From: Streptomycetaceae bacterium
GTDB lineage: Bacteria > Actinomycetota > Actinomycetes > Nanopelagicales > Nanopelagicaceae
Length of the DNA stretch: 17,881 nt
Assembly (NCBI GenBank): GCA_027490415.1
Contig: JAIXYD010000020.1
Coordinates: 1-17,881, forward strand
Reading direction: 5' to 3'
Below the pieces are notes generated by a model, which was given only the letters and a program-made list of their open reading frames with translations, did not search any database and was not told the DNA's origin. Positions 1 to 7,448 of the stretch are shown piece after piece. Numbering within the stretch: position 1 is the stretch's first letter; every line of letters begins with the position of its first letter. Position numbers and translations under genes: made by a program.

Positions 1-381
1 CAATAAACCAAGTGGAGACATGGCAAATAGTCCTTACTGGACCTCATAGTGAGACCCGCTCTTCCGGCGGTGTCTTTCATCGCCGGCAGGTCTTCCTTTA
101 GAACCACCGTGCGCGAATCATGCGCGGATTGGTACTAAGCAAGCTAAAGGGCTTATCGCTTAGTTCTTGACCTAGGGAAAAGATAGCAGAGGGGAGTGAC
201 AAATGAGGATGGCGCTTGGTCGCTAAGGATTAGTGGAGGCATGGACTCAGGCACTTCAAGATAAAAATACCTTGCAACGCAATCAGCCGAGTAACACGCA
301 AATTGTTCCTATCTTCATCTGGTTAAGCCTCTGGCTGGTTGATCAGTTGCTTCCCACACCATCAGAGTACAGAATACATGG
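1..381. other. Gene-free left flank with hairpins
   Basis: I see no convincing gene here. Two hairpins are clear. CCGGCG (64-69) pairs with CGCCGG (81-86). ACTAAGC (134-140) pairs with GCTTAGT (158-164), with an inner AAGC (141-144)/GCTT (151-154) stem and a three-base bulge. A 13-base near-direct repeat, AGTGGAG(A/G)CATGG, occurs at 11-23 and 232-244; each copy looks like a Shine-Dalgarno plus ATG but opens a reading frame of under ten codons. A minus-strand frame is open from about 130 to the left edge without a recognisable product. The stretch could be a structured RNA, a decayed gene or leader sequence. It shows none of the hallmarks of tRNA, tmRNA or RNase P RNA that I could recognise. 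Confidence 0.4.
134..164. other. Stable 31-nt hairpin
   Basis: Seven base pairs (134-140 with 158-164) are followed by four inner pairs (141-144 with 151-154). The loop is six bases and the right side has a three-base bulge (155-157). No T-run follows on the plus strand, so a simple intrinsic terminator is unlikely. It may belong to a structured RNA or leader. Confidence 0.4.
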
Positions 382-870
382 ATGAAGAGAACAATATTTC
401 TGTTTACCTTGATACTTGCTCTCAACATGATTCCATCGGCAAATGCATCTCAGATTGTCATCGATGGATATGCGACTATTGATTATCCGGCAACTGTTAA
501 ACTCAAGAATTCAGGTTGCCAAAACATTCCATTTAATTACGTTACAGACGATGATTTGCCTAGAGAGAATTCAGTTTTCATCGTTGCAATTACACCTTTG
601 GAAAGCAAACGTGTATATGGAACAGCCGTATGGTTTTCCACTCAGACATATTTAGGGGAAAGAGCGCAACCGCCGATGGCCCGGATTGGCGTTCTGAAAG
701 TTAAGATCTGTAGAAAGGCCTTCAAGTACTCCTCAAATTCGCAAAATTTGACACTTGCATCACGGCCAGGAAAATTTGTGTTGTATTTCAGTGCCTCAAT
801 GACCGATCCAGTAAATGGGTCTCTAATTGGTGAAAAAACTGAAATCAAGCGTTTCATTAAGTTCTACTAG
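382..870 (+). CDS. Small secreted protein, unknown family
   Basis: I do not recognise a family for this 162-residue protein. Residues 1-22 form a typical Sec signal peptide: a positive MKR start, a hydrophobic core, then a cleavage site at about ANA/S. The mature part looks beta-rich and has two cysteines (C46, C110) that could form one disulfide outside the cell. No lipobox is present, so release or loose surface association is more likely than anchoring. The start is the ATG just before the hydrophobic core; no strong ribosome binding site precedes it. Its stop codon overlaps the stop of the convergent kinase gene within the palindrome CTAG, so the two transcripts must run into each other's 3' ends. 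A role with the kinase is possible only by proximity. The reading frame and export are well supported; the function is unknown. Confidence 0.75.
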   Translation: MKRTIFLFTLILALNMIPSANASQIVIDGYATIDYPATVKLKNSGCQNIPFNYVTDDDLPRENSVFIVAITPLESKRVYGTAVWFSTQTYLGERAQPPMARIGVLKVKICRKAFKYSSNSQNLTLASRPGKFVLYFSASMTDPVNGSLIGEKTEIKRFIKFY

Positions 871-3017
871 TTATTTTTGTAGAGCTTGTTGCACCAACTA
901 TCGGCAGTCGATTTCGCCCTTGCCATATCTTCGTCCATTAGTGACGAATTGTATGTTCCATTCTCTTTTGCACGGTTCCCTAGTTCGATCACCTTATCGT
1001 TGTAGACACAGGACTCCTCATCTTTCCCTAACATGAAGAGTATGGCTGAGAAAAAAGCGGTACCAGAGAAGTCATTTCGTGCTGCTAATTTTTCATACCA
1101 CTTTGCCGCCTCATCTAAGTTTTTTTCGTCTAATCTGTAAATTGAACCAAGTTTCCGAATGGCTTCAATATTTCCTTTATTAGCAGCCTTAAGCAACAGC
1201 GTCTTCCCTTCAGCTTTCTGACCTGTGTCATATGTACTCGCGCCGAGAACGTAGGTAGAAAGTACATCCCCAAAGCTGGCACCCTTTGTCGCCCATATTT
1301 TGGCCGAATCTAAATCCTTTTCATAAAAATAAGTCAGAGCTAAAACACCCATATTCACCTGATTCCCACTTTCAGCTGACACCAAAAGCCATTTTTTGGT
1401 TAATTCAGTGTCGCCGATTTGGTCGGCATACCCAATCAAAGCATTAATTCCCGTAGTACTCCCGAGTTCGGCGGCTTGCTTAAGCCACTTTAGCGCTTTC
1501 ACCTTGTCATCAAGATCTCTGTAATGAATTCCAAGCCAAGTGGCCGCATCACCATTGCCATAATCAGCGGCGTCACTGAGGTACAGAATCGCTTCCTTGG
1601 TAGCACCAGCTCGAGTAAGGATGAAACCGTGCATCATTTTGCAGTACGCGATGTCTTTCAAGGGGGACGTGTCGGTTTGTGCATAACTAGTGTCGGCGCA
1701 AATTTTTGTCCAACGGTCGCGCTCTTGAGTATTTGATGTCTGCGTATATGTGTCGATTAGATATCTGGTGCTATTCAGATCGTTCTTCTTCGCACCAATT
1801 AAGAACCACTTCTCGGCCTCCTTGTAGTTTGAATTTGAGAAGTAGGTTCTACCCATATAAAAAATTGAGGTTAAGTCTCCTTTATTCGCTGAAGGAAGGC
1901 ATACTTTTAATACATTTGAGCCTTTTCCTTGATATTCATCCTCGCATTCCCTAGAGGACGAAGCCTTGGATTCCGCTGGGTTCAGTTGAGTGTTGATTCC
2001 GGACGGAGACGGTGCAAACGAGACGAGGGTTTCAGAGTTTGACGAAACATCAGATGTTACGGTGTTCTTGATTGAGTCATCGCTGCTAGTCAAAGTTGCA
2101 CCCGCCGCAGCGACTAGAACGAGTGAGAGCCCCACAATAGCGCCCCTAGTGAATAGTAATTTCTTGATTTTATTACGGGTTTTTATTGGACGCGGTTTCT
2201 TGGATCTTCCAAGCAAGAATTCAAGATAACCAAGTGCTGTTTGATGCGCCATGATCGCACTAGGCCGATCCGACGGATTCTTCTCGAGCAGAGGCTTTAA
2301 AAACTTTGCTTGATTTTCGGAAAGACCCTCTAAATTTGGTTCATCCTCATTAATGCTGCGCATCAGCTGTAGATCATTATCACCTGCCCAAATACTTTTG
2401 CCTCTAGCAGCATAGGCGAGAGTAGCCGCGGTGCTAAAAACGTCCATCTTAGGATCGGACTTTATTGTGAAGTGCTCTGGTGAGCTGAAGGGTGTGGATC
2501 CCTCGCGATCCCCGAATATGGCGGTTCGAGTTTGCCCAGAAATATGAGCAATTCCAAAATCAATTAATTTATTGCCAGTTTCGCCAAGAATGATGTTACT
2601 TGGCTTGATGTCTTTGTGAATAATCCCTAACTCATTTGCTGAAATAATTGCGTGAAATATATTGGCTGCAAGATTAAACCAGGCGATCTCTTCCAGTGGT
2701 CCTTCGTACTTGATTTTATCTTCCAAAGTTGGACCGTTGATAAATTCTGTTGCGATCCAAGGAAATTCACCACTTAAGTCGGAGTCTAGAATTTTTCCAA
2801 TTGCTGGATCTGAAAGTTTTGAAAGCACTTCCGACTCTGTTGCCAGGCGGCTTCGAGCATCATCTTCCTGAACGAACTCTTGTCGGATTACCTTAATCGC
2901 TGCCTTCTGAGCGCCCTTCTCAGCGAGAAAAACAGTCCCAAAGCCGCCCTCACCCAAGCGGCCGTTGATGCGCCATCCACCGAGTTCATCGGGGTCATTT
3001 GCCTTCTTTGGCTCCAT
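867..3017 (-). CDS. Transmembrane Ser/Thr kinase with Sel1-like repeats
   Basis: This is a Hanks-type eukaryotic-like protein kinase of 716 residues. The N-terminal catalytic domain (about 15-270) shows the glycine loop GEGGFGTV (22-29), the ATP-binding lysine K42, the catalytic loop HKDIKPSN (134-141, D136 catalytic), DFG (152-155 region), SPE (179-181) and the conserved subdomain IX aspartate D191. The loop reads HKD instead of HRD. One membrane helix lies at about 291-312. It puts the kinase in the cytoplasm and about 400 residues outside, where tandem helical Sel1/TPR-like units fill about 370-680. Most actinobacterial receptor kinases carry PASTA or beta-propeller sensors, so a helical-repeat exterior is less usual. 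An AGGAGGT-type ribosome binding site five bases before the ATG fixes the start. It lies 76 bases downstream of the unknown gene at 3094-4194 on the same strand, suggesting partial co-transcription. Substrates are unknown; partners in the adjacent cluster are inferred only. Confidence 0.93.
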   Translation of the reverse strand: MEPKKANDPDELGGWRINGRLGEGGFGTVFLAEKGAQKAAIKVIRQEFVQEDDARSRLATESEVLSKLSDPAIGKILDSDLSGEFPWIATEFINGPTLEDKIKYEGPLEEIAWFNLAANIFHAIISANELGIIHKDIKPSNIILGETGNKLIDFGIAHISGQTRTAIFGDREGSTPFSSPEHFTIKSDPKMDVFSTAATLAYAARGKSIWAGDNDLQLMRSINEDEPNLEGLSENQAKFLKPLLEKNPSDRPSAIMAHQTALGYLEFLLGRSKKPRPIKTRNKIKKLLFTRGAIVGLSLVLVAAAGATLTSSDDSIKNTVTSDVSSNSETLVSFAPSPSGINTQLNPAESKASSSRECEDEYQGKGSNVLKVCLPSANKGDLTSIFYMGRTYFSNSNYKEAEKWFLIGAKKNDLNSTRYLIDTYTQTSNTQERDRWTKICADTSYAQTDTSPLKDIAYCKMMHGFILTRAGATKEAILYLSDAADYGNGDAATWLGIHYRDLDDKVKALKWLKQAAELGSTTGINALIGYADQIGDTELTKKWLLVSAESGNQVNMGVLALTYFYEKDLDSAKIWATKGASFGDVLSTYVLGASTYDTGQKAEGKTLLLKAANKGNIEAIRKLGSIYRLDEKNLDEAAKWYEKLAARNDFSGTAFFSAILFMLGKDEESCVYNDKVIELGNRAKENGTYNSSLMDEDMARAKSTADSWCNKLYKNN

Positions 3018-3022
3018 GGCGC

Positions 3023-3030
3023 ACCTCCTC
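3023..3030 (-). promoter_or_regulatory. Strong Shine-Dalgarno for the kinase
   Basis: On the minus strand this reads GAGGAGGT, five bases before the ATG at 3017. It is the best ribosome binding site in the window and decides the kinase start. Confidence 0.8.
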
Positions 3031-3082
3031 TAGTTTAAGTATGAATGGAATATTGGGGTATTCATAGCCAAAATGTGGTTAA

Positions 3083-3113
3083 TTCTCTTGGAATTAAATT
3101 AGCTCCAAGAGGA
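3083..3113 (-). terminator. Hairpin spanning the stop of the unknown gene
   Basis: CTCTTGGA (3085-3092) is an exact reverse complement of TCCAAGAG (3104-3111). The stem can extend by a G-U and an A-T pair, with an 11-base loop. It spans the stop codon (3094-3096) of the upstream gene and lies in the gap before the kinase. No clear U-run follows on the minus strand, so it may act as an attenuator or RNA 3'-end stabiliser and not as a full terminator. Confidence 0.4.
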
Positions 3114-4194
3114 TCTCTTCGATCTTCTTCAGATCTGGCTTTGATGCATTAGCTAGAGAAGCTGTTACAACAGATTTACCGCTCTGAAGGGAAACATTAA
3201 AGAGTCCCTTTCCTGCGTAGACAAGGAATTGCGCCTTCATTGCTTTCACGAATTGAGAGATAACATCTTCAGTCACCTCAGGAGTAAGCTGAATTTTCAG
3301 AGGCCTACCTGTTATCTCAAGTTCATAATTGTCTATATTGCGTAGGGCGACAGAGCTGGTCAGTTGATTAGTAACCGCAGTTGCCCGCCTCTGGAAGACA
3401 GCGGAAGACCTAGCTTCGGTTATATCACTGAGCATAGTTGTCCAAGTTCTTGCGACGCCATTTTCTAGATCATTTAGTCTTCCAGTGAGCGGACTCGCAT
3501 CTCCCTCCTTAATCTCGATTGAGAAAATAGGGCCGAGCTTCTCAGTCGCAAAAAGTTCCCATTGCTTTAGATAAGTCGAAATTGCTTTACGACTAATCAA
3601 TCCCTTCCTTCCCATGGTGTCTTCGAGTTCATGATGACGTTCCTCAGCTTGTTCTCCAAAGCTAACCTCTGATAACAAGTCATGGGTTTCCTTGATCCAC
3701 TTTAAGAAGTCGAAAGAGTTAGCCACATCCCTCTTTAATAGCGCATTAGACCTACTCACTACCTTCTTAAGTTCGTCGATCCCGAGGAAGGGGGAGTACA
3801 CCTGAGGTAGCGAGCGGTTGGGTTCCAAAACGTTGAGGTGCGCATTGATGCAACTTGCACGGTTTCGGCTTAAATTAAGTGTTTTTTGATGCTCAAAAAC
3901 TAAACCAGTAATCTCACCGACAACTTCTGTTAGATCAATGTCTTTGGGATTAGAAGTAGCGATTCGAAAAATCATATCGCTGAGTTTCTGACGGCCAACC
4001 AGGCCTGATACGAGGGCTGCTTTCGCGAGAGCGGCATAAGTTTGCTCATCCAGCTTGCCCAAACCTCTTCGCTCCCAATAAGTCGCGATCTCGGTACTGG
4101 CTTTAGCCTCTGTAAGTAAGCGAGCGCGATTAGCCTCAAAACCAAGGTAGCGTTCTAGATGCTCCTTGATTTGCTCGCCCGTCATAGATGCCAT
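3094..4194 (-). CDS. Hypothetical cytoplasmic helical protein
   Basis: I do not recognise a family for this 366-residue protein. It has no signal peptide and no membrane segment and looks mainly alpha-helical, with charged amphipathic stretches in its first 100 residues and around 170-260. The last 80 or so residues look more mixed alpha/beta. The start ATG is supported by a GGGGAGG-like ribosome binding site a few bases upstream. Two exact copies of the 11-base element CTTATAGAAGT (minus-strand reading) lie 14-46 bases upstream of the start; the same element precedes the divergent lipoprotein gene. The kinase gene follows on the same strand after a hairpin and 76 bases. The context suggests a cytoplasmic partner, adaptor or kinase substrate of the surface module encoded on the other side, but this is inference. 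It could equally be the regulator binding the shared element, although I see no evident helix-turn-helix. Confidence 0.8.
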   Translation of the reverse strand: MASMTGEQIKEHLERYLGFEANRARLLTEAKASTEIATYWERRGLGKLDEQTYAALAKAALVSGLVGRQKLSDMIFRIATSNPKDIDLTEVVGEITGLVFEHQKTLNLSRNRASCINAHLNVLEPNRSLPQVYSPFLGIDELKKVVSRSNALLKRDVANSFDFLKWIKETHDLLSEVSFGEQAEERHHELEDTMGRKGLISRKAISTYLKQWELFATEKLGPIFSIEIKEGDASPLTGRLNDLENGVARTWTTMLSDITEARSSAVFQRRATAVTNQLTSSVALRNIDNYELEITGRPLKIQLTPEVTEDVISQFVKAMKAQFLVYAGKGLFNVSLQSGKSVVTASLANASKPDLKKIEEILLELI

Positions 4195-4208
4195 TGTGCC
4201 TCCCCATT

Positions 4209-4240
4209 ACTTCTATAAGAACTATATCAACTTCTATAAG
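4209..4240 (-). promoter_or_regulatory. Paired 11-bp operator-like repeats, left gene
   Basis: ACTTCTATAAG occurs exactly at 4209-4219 and 4230-4240. The start-to-start distance is 21 bases, two helical turns, as expected for two protein units bound on one DNA face. On the minus strand a TATAGT box lies between the copies (within 4219-4230), so a bound protein would probably sit on the promoter of the gene at 3094-4194. The promoter assignment is weak because no good -35 box is visible. Confidence 0.55.
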
Positions 4241-4369
4241 GAAAGGCTATGCGCCTCTCCAAGCCTGAAAGATGTCCGGTTACGCTCAATTTAAGGCTGA
4301 GGTGACACGCCGAAGGAAAACTCTGCCATAAAGCCTTGACTTTCTGACTTTCCATAAATTACTATAAAT

Positions 4370-4380
4370 CTTATAGAAGT
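4370..4380 (+). promoter_or_regulatory. Third 11-bp operator-like element, right gene
   Basis: CTTATAGAAGT is the exact reverse complement of the two copies at 4209-4219 and 4230-4240, so it faces the lipoprotein gene as they face the unknown gene. It ends 25 bases before the ATG at 4406. Upstream lie a TTGACT (4336-4341) and a TATAAA (4363-4368), but the 21-base spacing is too long for a standard promoter, so the exact promoter is uncertain. Confidence 0.55.
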
Positions 4381-4405
4381 GATGGACACTTCAAGGAAGG
4401 CAGAA

Positions 4406-5425
4406 ATGTTTAGTAAGAATTCAGAAAAAGCATTTAAAAACAATGCTTTTAGAGCTTTGGTCGTTGGTTTTAGTGGAGCGGCACTGGTCATGTCGCTCTC
4501 AGCTTGCTCTCCTGTGAGCTCACTCAAATCAGCATATGAGGGTCAGCCTTTCCCTCAGATGCCAGCTCCCGAGGTAGCTACATACGTCCTGGACTTGTCG
4601 GGGTCCACATATCCAACAGCTCAGTTGGAGGCTTTGGGATCAGGAATCACTGATTTCATCGCAGGACAGTCACTGGGTAATCCATTCGCCCAGTCGCCCG
4701 TAGCTCCTCGGGGGTTAAGCATTCAGTTCGTCACTCAGAACTCAGCCCAAGCTCCTCGAATTCTTCTCGTTTCAACCAAGACAAGCCAGAGCCTTTATGA
4801 GTACATCAAGGAGAAGACACCCAACCTAGAAGGAGCACTTCAACTTTGGGATGGCTTAGTCAACGCACGTACACAGATTTGGCAGGACTCAGCACTTGAA
4901 GCCAACCAGGCTGATTGTGTGAATAAGGTCGTGGAGTTGCTAGGTCGTCAACAACTTCTCCCTGATGCCCTTAAGTACCCAGCAGGCATCATCTGCCAAG
5001 ACGCAAAACAAACTGCGACAGCATTCAAGCGCCTTCAAGACTTTGTAACAAACCCAGGAGTTGAAATGGGTTCTGATGTCAAAGGTGCGATTGAAGCAAG
5101 TTTGAAGAACCTCGCAGTAGCAAAAGCAGAAAATCCATCAGCCCGTCTCACTCTTGTAATTGCTTCTGACATGGTCGATGCGGTCTCACTCACGCTTCAT
5201 CGCCGATTAGTCGGAATTGATTCCGAGGCAGTTTGCAATATGGCTGTTCAAGATGCTGGAAATGCTGACATTGATTACTCATCTGTGAATGTGGTAATCG
5301 TCGGCGCTCGCAATTCGAAGGTTAATACAAAAACTCTAGATCAAGTTCAGGCTTACTGGCCTTGCTACTTAAACCAAATCGGAATCACAAACGTAACAGA
5401 GCAGTCTGATCTTTCAGGCTTCTAA
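4406..5425 (+). CDS. VWA-like surface lipoprotein
   Basis: This 339-residue predicted lipoprotein has a basic N-terminus, a hydrophobic stretch (about 15-31) and the lipobox LSAC, with C34 as the lipidated residue. The mature part resembles a von Willebrand factor A fold. An early strand ends in DLSGS (D63, S65, S67), matching the MIDAS metal site DxSxS, and a later strand ends in ASDM (D255 in this numbering), matching the second acidic MIDAS position. VWA domains usually bind protein partners through a metal ion, so this is probably a surface adhesion or assembly factor. Several cysteines in the C-terminal half could form disulfides. An in-frame GTG-ATG lies 27 and 24 bases upstream, but AAGGAAGG at 4393-4400 fits the ATG at 4406 and gives a cleaner lipoprotein signal. 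It is the first gene of a three-gene operon with the membrane protein and nuclease. Confidence 0.8.
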   Translation: MFSKNSEKAFKNNAFRALVVGFSGAALVMSLSACSPVSSLKSAYEGQPFPQMPAPEVATYVLDLSGSTYPTAQLEALGSGITDFIAGQSLGNPFAQSPVAPRGLSIQFVTQNSAQAPRILLVSTKTSQSLYEYIKEKTPNLEGALQLWDGLVNARTQIWQDSALEANQADCVNKVVELLGRQQLLPDALKYPAGIICQDAKQTATAFKRLQDFVTNPGVEMGSDVKGAIEASLKNLAVAKAENPSARLTLVIASDMVDAVSLTLHRRLVGIDSEAVCNMAVQDAGNADIDYSSVNVVIVGARNSKVNTKTLDQVQAYWPCYLNQIGITNVTEQSDLSGF

Positions 5426-5457
5426 TCAACCAAACCAATAGAAATAGGGGAAATGCA

Positions 5458-6588
5458 ATGAAAAGCAAGTCAACATCATCAGCACCAAAGGAAGTCATCA
5501 AGGATGCACGTAAGCAAGGTCGTCGAGATGGAAAGAATCAAATTCCTCGGCAAGAATGGGAGCACAACAGCGTTCCTTATCTAATGCAGCTACAGCGCCA
5601 ATATGCGGCATTCGGGCGTGAACTAGATCTGCAGCTTGAAGAAAAAAAACTAGCTAAAGAAGCTCAAAAGGTCGGTGCTCTAAAAAATGAAATTCAAGAG
5701 AAGGGAAAGTCTCAAGCTCTTGCAGATAATCTGGCTCTTGCACAAGCTGAGTTGGCATCGGTTCAGGCAAAGCTTGATGGTGGCATAGAAGAAGTTCCAA
5801 TGGCTAAGTTTGCTCGTATTCGCCAAATTGGAAATGCTTTCTATCTTCCATTCTTGTTCTTGCTCTTTATTGGTGAGTTCACAATCACTGCACCCGCATT
5901 CCGAGTTTTGCTCGGCGAGAAAGTCGGAACCTCGTTAATCGTTACGCTGACTGTGAGCGGGTTATCAGTAGGGGCGGCTCATATCCTTGGTATTTACTTC
6001 AAGTCTCTCTTTGATCGCAATCGTCCAAAGTCTGGGATTTATCATGTTCTGTTTGGAACTATTGGCGCACTGTTGGTCGGAACCATCACGTTTCTATCTA
6101 ATATCCGCGCACGTAATGGCGTTCTCACCTCAGGAAACCTTACCGGTATGTCTGAAGGTGAGAAGATTATTTATCTATGGGTTTTCTACACTCTCTTACA
6201 ACTTACATTCATCGGTGTAGGAATCGTTATCTCATTCATGCACTATTCAGAAATTGAAAGTGCCGTCACCCGTGCTAAGCGCAAAGTTTGGTTCCTTCGT
6301 AATCTTCAGAACCGTCGCAATAGCAAAAAGCTAAAGTCAGGCGCGTCTGTCGAGGAATCAGATATTGATACTTCCAAGCTGCTCGATCGTGAGCTAGAAG
6401 TACTTGAGAGTAAGAAGATCCTTCTTCGAGCTCAGTATGAGGAAGCCGTTGCGGTTTACCGCGATGCAAATATTCAATCTCGCCGTGATGAGATGAGTGG
6501 TGCGCACGCATCCCTACAAGCATCGGAGTTGGATTTTCGTACCTCAGGTCTTGATTTCAGCACAGCAGAGTTAGCAGGCTCTCGATGA
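5458..6588 (+). CDS. Coiled-coil multi-pass membrane protein, unknown family
   Basis: This 376-residue protein has a charged N-terminal region with a likely coiled coil (about 45-110), about four membrane helices (roughly 125-145, 157-180, 194-214, 236-262) and a long charged helical C-terminal tail (about 265-360). Both long helical ends are rich in lysine and arginine near the membrane and probably lie in the cytoplasm, giving a scaffold-like shape. I do not recognise a family. A ribosome binding site (AGGGGA) precedes the ATG. It starts 32 bases after the lipoprotein gene, and its stop overlaps the nuclease start as ATGA, so the three genes are almost certainly translated together. It may anchor or signal for the lipoprotein. 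An eight-A run at 5642-5649 in the coiled-coil region is a possible slippage site. Confidence 0.8.
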   Translation: MKSKSTSSAPKEVIKDARKQGRRDGKNQIPRQEWEHNSVPYLMQLQRQYAAFGRELDLQLEEKKLAKEAQKVGALKNEIQEKGKSQALADNLALAQAELASVQAKLDGGIEEVPMAKFARIRQIGNAFYLPFLFLLFIGEFTITAPAFRVLLGEKVGTSLIVTLTVSGLSVGAAHILGIYFKSLFDRNRPKSGIYHVLFGTIGALLVGTITFLSNIRARNGVLTSGNLTGMSEGEKIIYLWVFYTLLQLTFIGVGIVISFMHYSEIESAVTRAKRKVWFLRNLQNRRNSKKLKSGASVEESDIDTSKLLDRELEVLESKKILLRAQYEEAVAVYRDANIQSRRDEMSGAHASLQASELDFRTSGLDFSTAELAGSR

Positions 6589-7286
6589 TTAAGGGCAGGC
6601 TTGCATTAGTTGCATTACTCATCATCGGAGTATCTATCTCCGGTGCCCAGGTTGCGAGTGCCGCCACAACAGTGACAAAGGTTTCCGACGGTGACACAAT
6701 CACGCTCAGCACGGGAAAAAAAGTCAGGCTCTTACAAATAGATACGCCAGAACTTTCTCAGGCCGAGTGTTACGGCCAAGAGGCAAGAAGTGCATTGGTC
6801 TCGCTTTTGAATACCCCAGGACAGCTCTCGCTAATGCCAGATCCAAACCTGGATCAAGTAGATCGGTACGGTCGATTACTGCGGTATGTATTCATAGGAA
6901 AGATAAACATCAATCTCAAGTTGGTCGAGATTGGTGCAGCGGCACCATATTTTTACAGGGGCGAGAAAGGGCGGTATTCCACACAGATCCTCAAAGCCGC
7001 TCAGTCAGCAAAAGATAAGTCGCTTGGTCTTTGGAAGAGTTGTCCCGGGACCAAGCTCTCACCAAATGATGCGGTGACAACTATCAGAACGGTCGTCAGA
7101 GCCACTTCAAGTACTACTTCAGAAGGGGTGAAATGCGATCCGAATTACGCGGGCTGCATCCCTGTCTCTCCACCAGACTTGGATTGCCCAGATATCAAAC
7201 GTCTAGGTCTTGCACCCGTAAAGGTCATCGGGACTGATGTACACAGGCTGGATGGAGATGGCGATGGAATCGGGTGCGATAAATGA
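6585..7286 (+). CDS. Secreted thermonuclease-like nuclease with Excalibur motif
   Basis: This 233-residue protein has three parts. A signal peptide covers 1-26 (cleavage near ASA/A). A staphylococcal-nuclease (SNase) domain covers about 28-152. A C-terminal Excalibur calcium-binding motif covers about 199-232. SNase active-site residues are visible: D36 in SDGDT, R48, D53-T54-P55-E56 in the IDTPE segment, and R97 in DRYGR. They correspond to the Ca-binding aspartates, Arg35, Glu43 and Arg87 of the S. aureus enzyme, so activity is expected. The Excalibur end has the DGDGDGIGC core with paired cysteines. Family knowledge says such enzymes cut DNA and RNA in a calcium-dependent way outside the cell. 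Its ATG overlaps the stop of the membrane protein gene (ATGA), so expression is tied to that operon. Nutrient scavenging, or attack on DNA entering at the surface, are both plausible roles. Confidence 0.92.
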   Translation: MIKGRLALVALLIIGVSISGAQVASAATTVTKVSDGDTITLSTGKKVRLLQIDTPELSQAECYGQEARSALVSLLNTPGQLSLMPDPNLDQVDRYGRLLRYVFIGKININLKLVEIGAAAPYFYRGEKGRYSTQILKAAQSAKDKSLGLWKSCPGTKLSPNDAVTTIRTVVRATSSTTSEGVKCDPNYAGCIPVSPPDLDCPDIKRLGLAPVKVIGTDVHRLDGDGDGIGCDK

Positions 7287-7295
7287 TCTCCTTAA

Positions 7296-7313
7296 CGTTT
7301 TTCAATGAAAACG
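7296..7313 (+). terminator. Weak hairpin after the nuclease gene
   Basis: CGTTTT (7296-7301) pairs with AAAACG (7308-7313) across a six-base loop, ten bases after the nuclease stop. The stem is short and AT-rich, with no U-run after it. It is only a candidate terminator of the three-gene operon. The rest of the gap to 7430 shows no gene. Confidence 0.3.
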
Positions 7314-7432
7314 CTCGGATATACAGTCCAATTCCTAGATGTCTGAGAAAAATGAATTCAGCTGAAAAGAATGATTATGCATCCCAACTGTCCGACTATG
7401 TCATTTTGAGATCCGAGACTGTCAGTGGTCCC

Positions 7433-7441
7433 TGCTAACTT
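7433..7441 (+). promoter_or_regulatory. Extended -10 box for a leaderless start
   Basis: TGCTAACTT matches the extended -10 pattern TGnTANNNT. The box ends seven bases before the ATG at 7449, the distance expected if transcription starts on that ATG. No ribosome binding site is present, which agrees with a leaderless message. No good -35 box is visible, as is tolerated with extended -10 promoters. Confidence 0.4.
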
Positions 7442-7448
7442 CCTATCC

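Noticed and set aside
1..80. Minus-strand frame open to the left edge (ATG at 78-80)
   Set aside because: It has about 26 codons, no close ribosome binding site and no recognisable product, and it overlaps a hairpin. The window edge prevents a decision.
203..264. Very short SD-preceded frames (ATG at 203 and ATG at 241, seven codons each)
   Set aside because: They are too short to support as genes; kept only as part of the left-flank note.
867..5425. TerY-type VWA/kinase/phosphatase triad
   Set aside because: There is no PP2C phosphatase, and the VWA-like protein is a lipoprotein outside the cell, unlike cytoplasmic TerY. Only a loose parallel remains.
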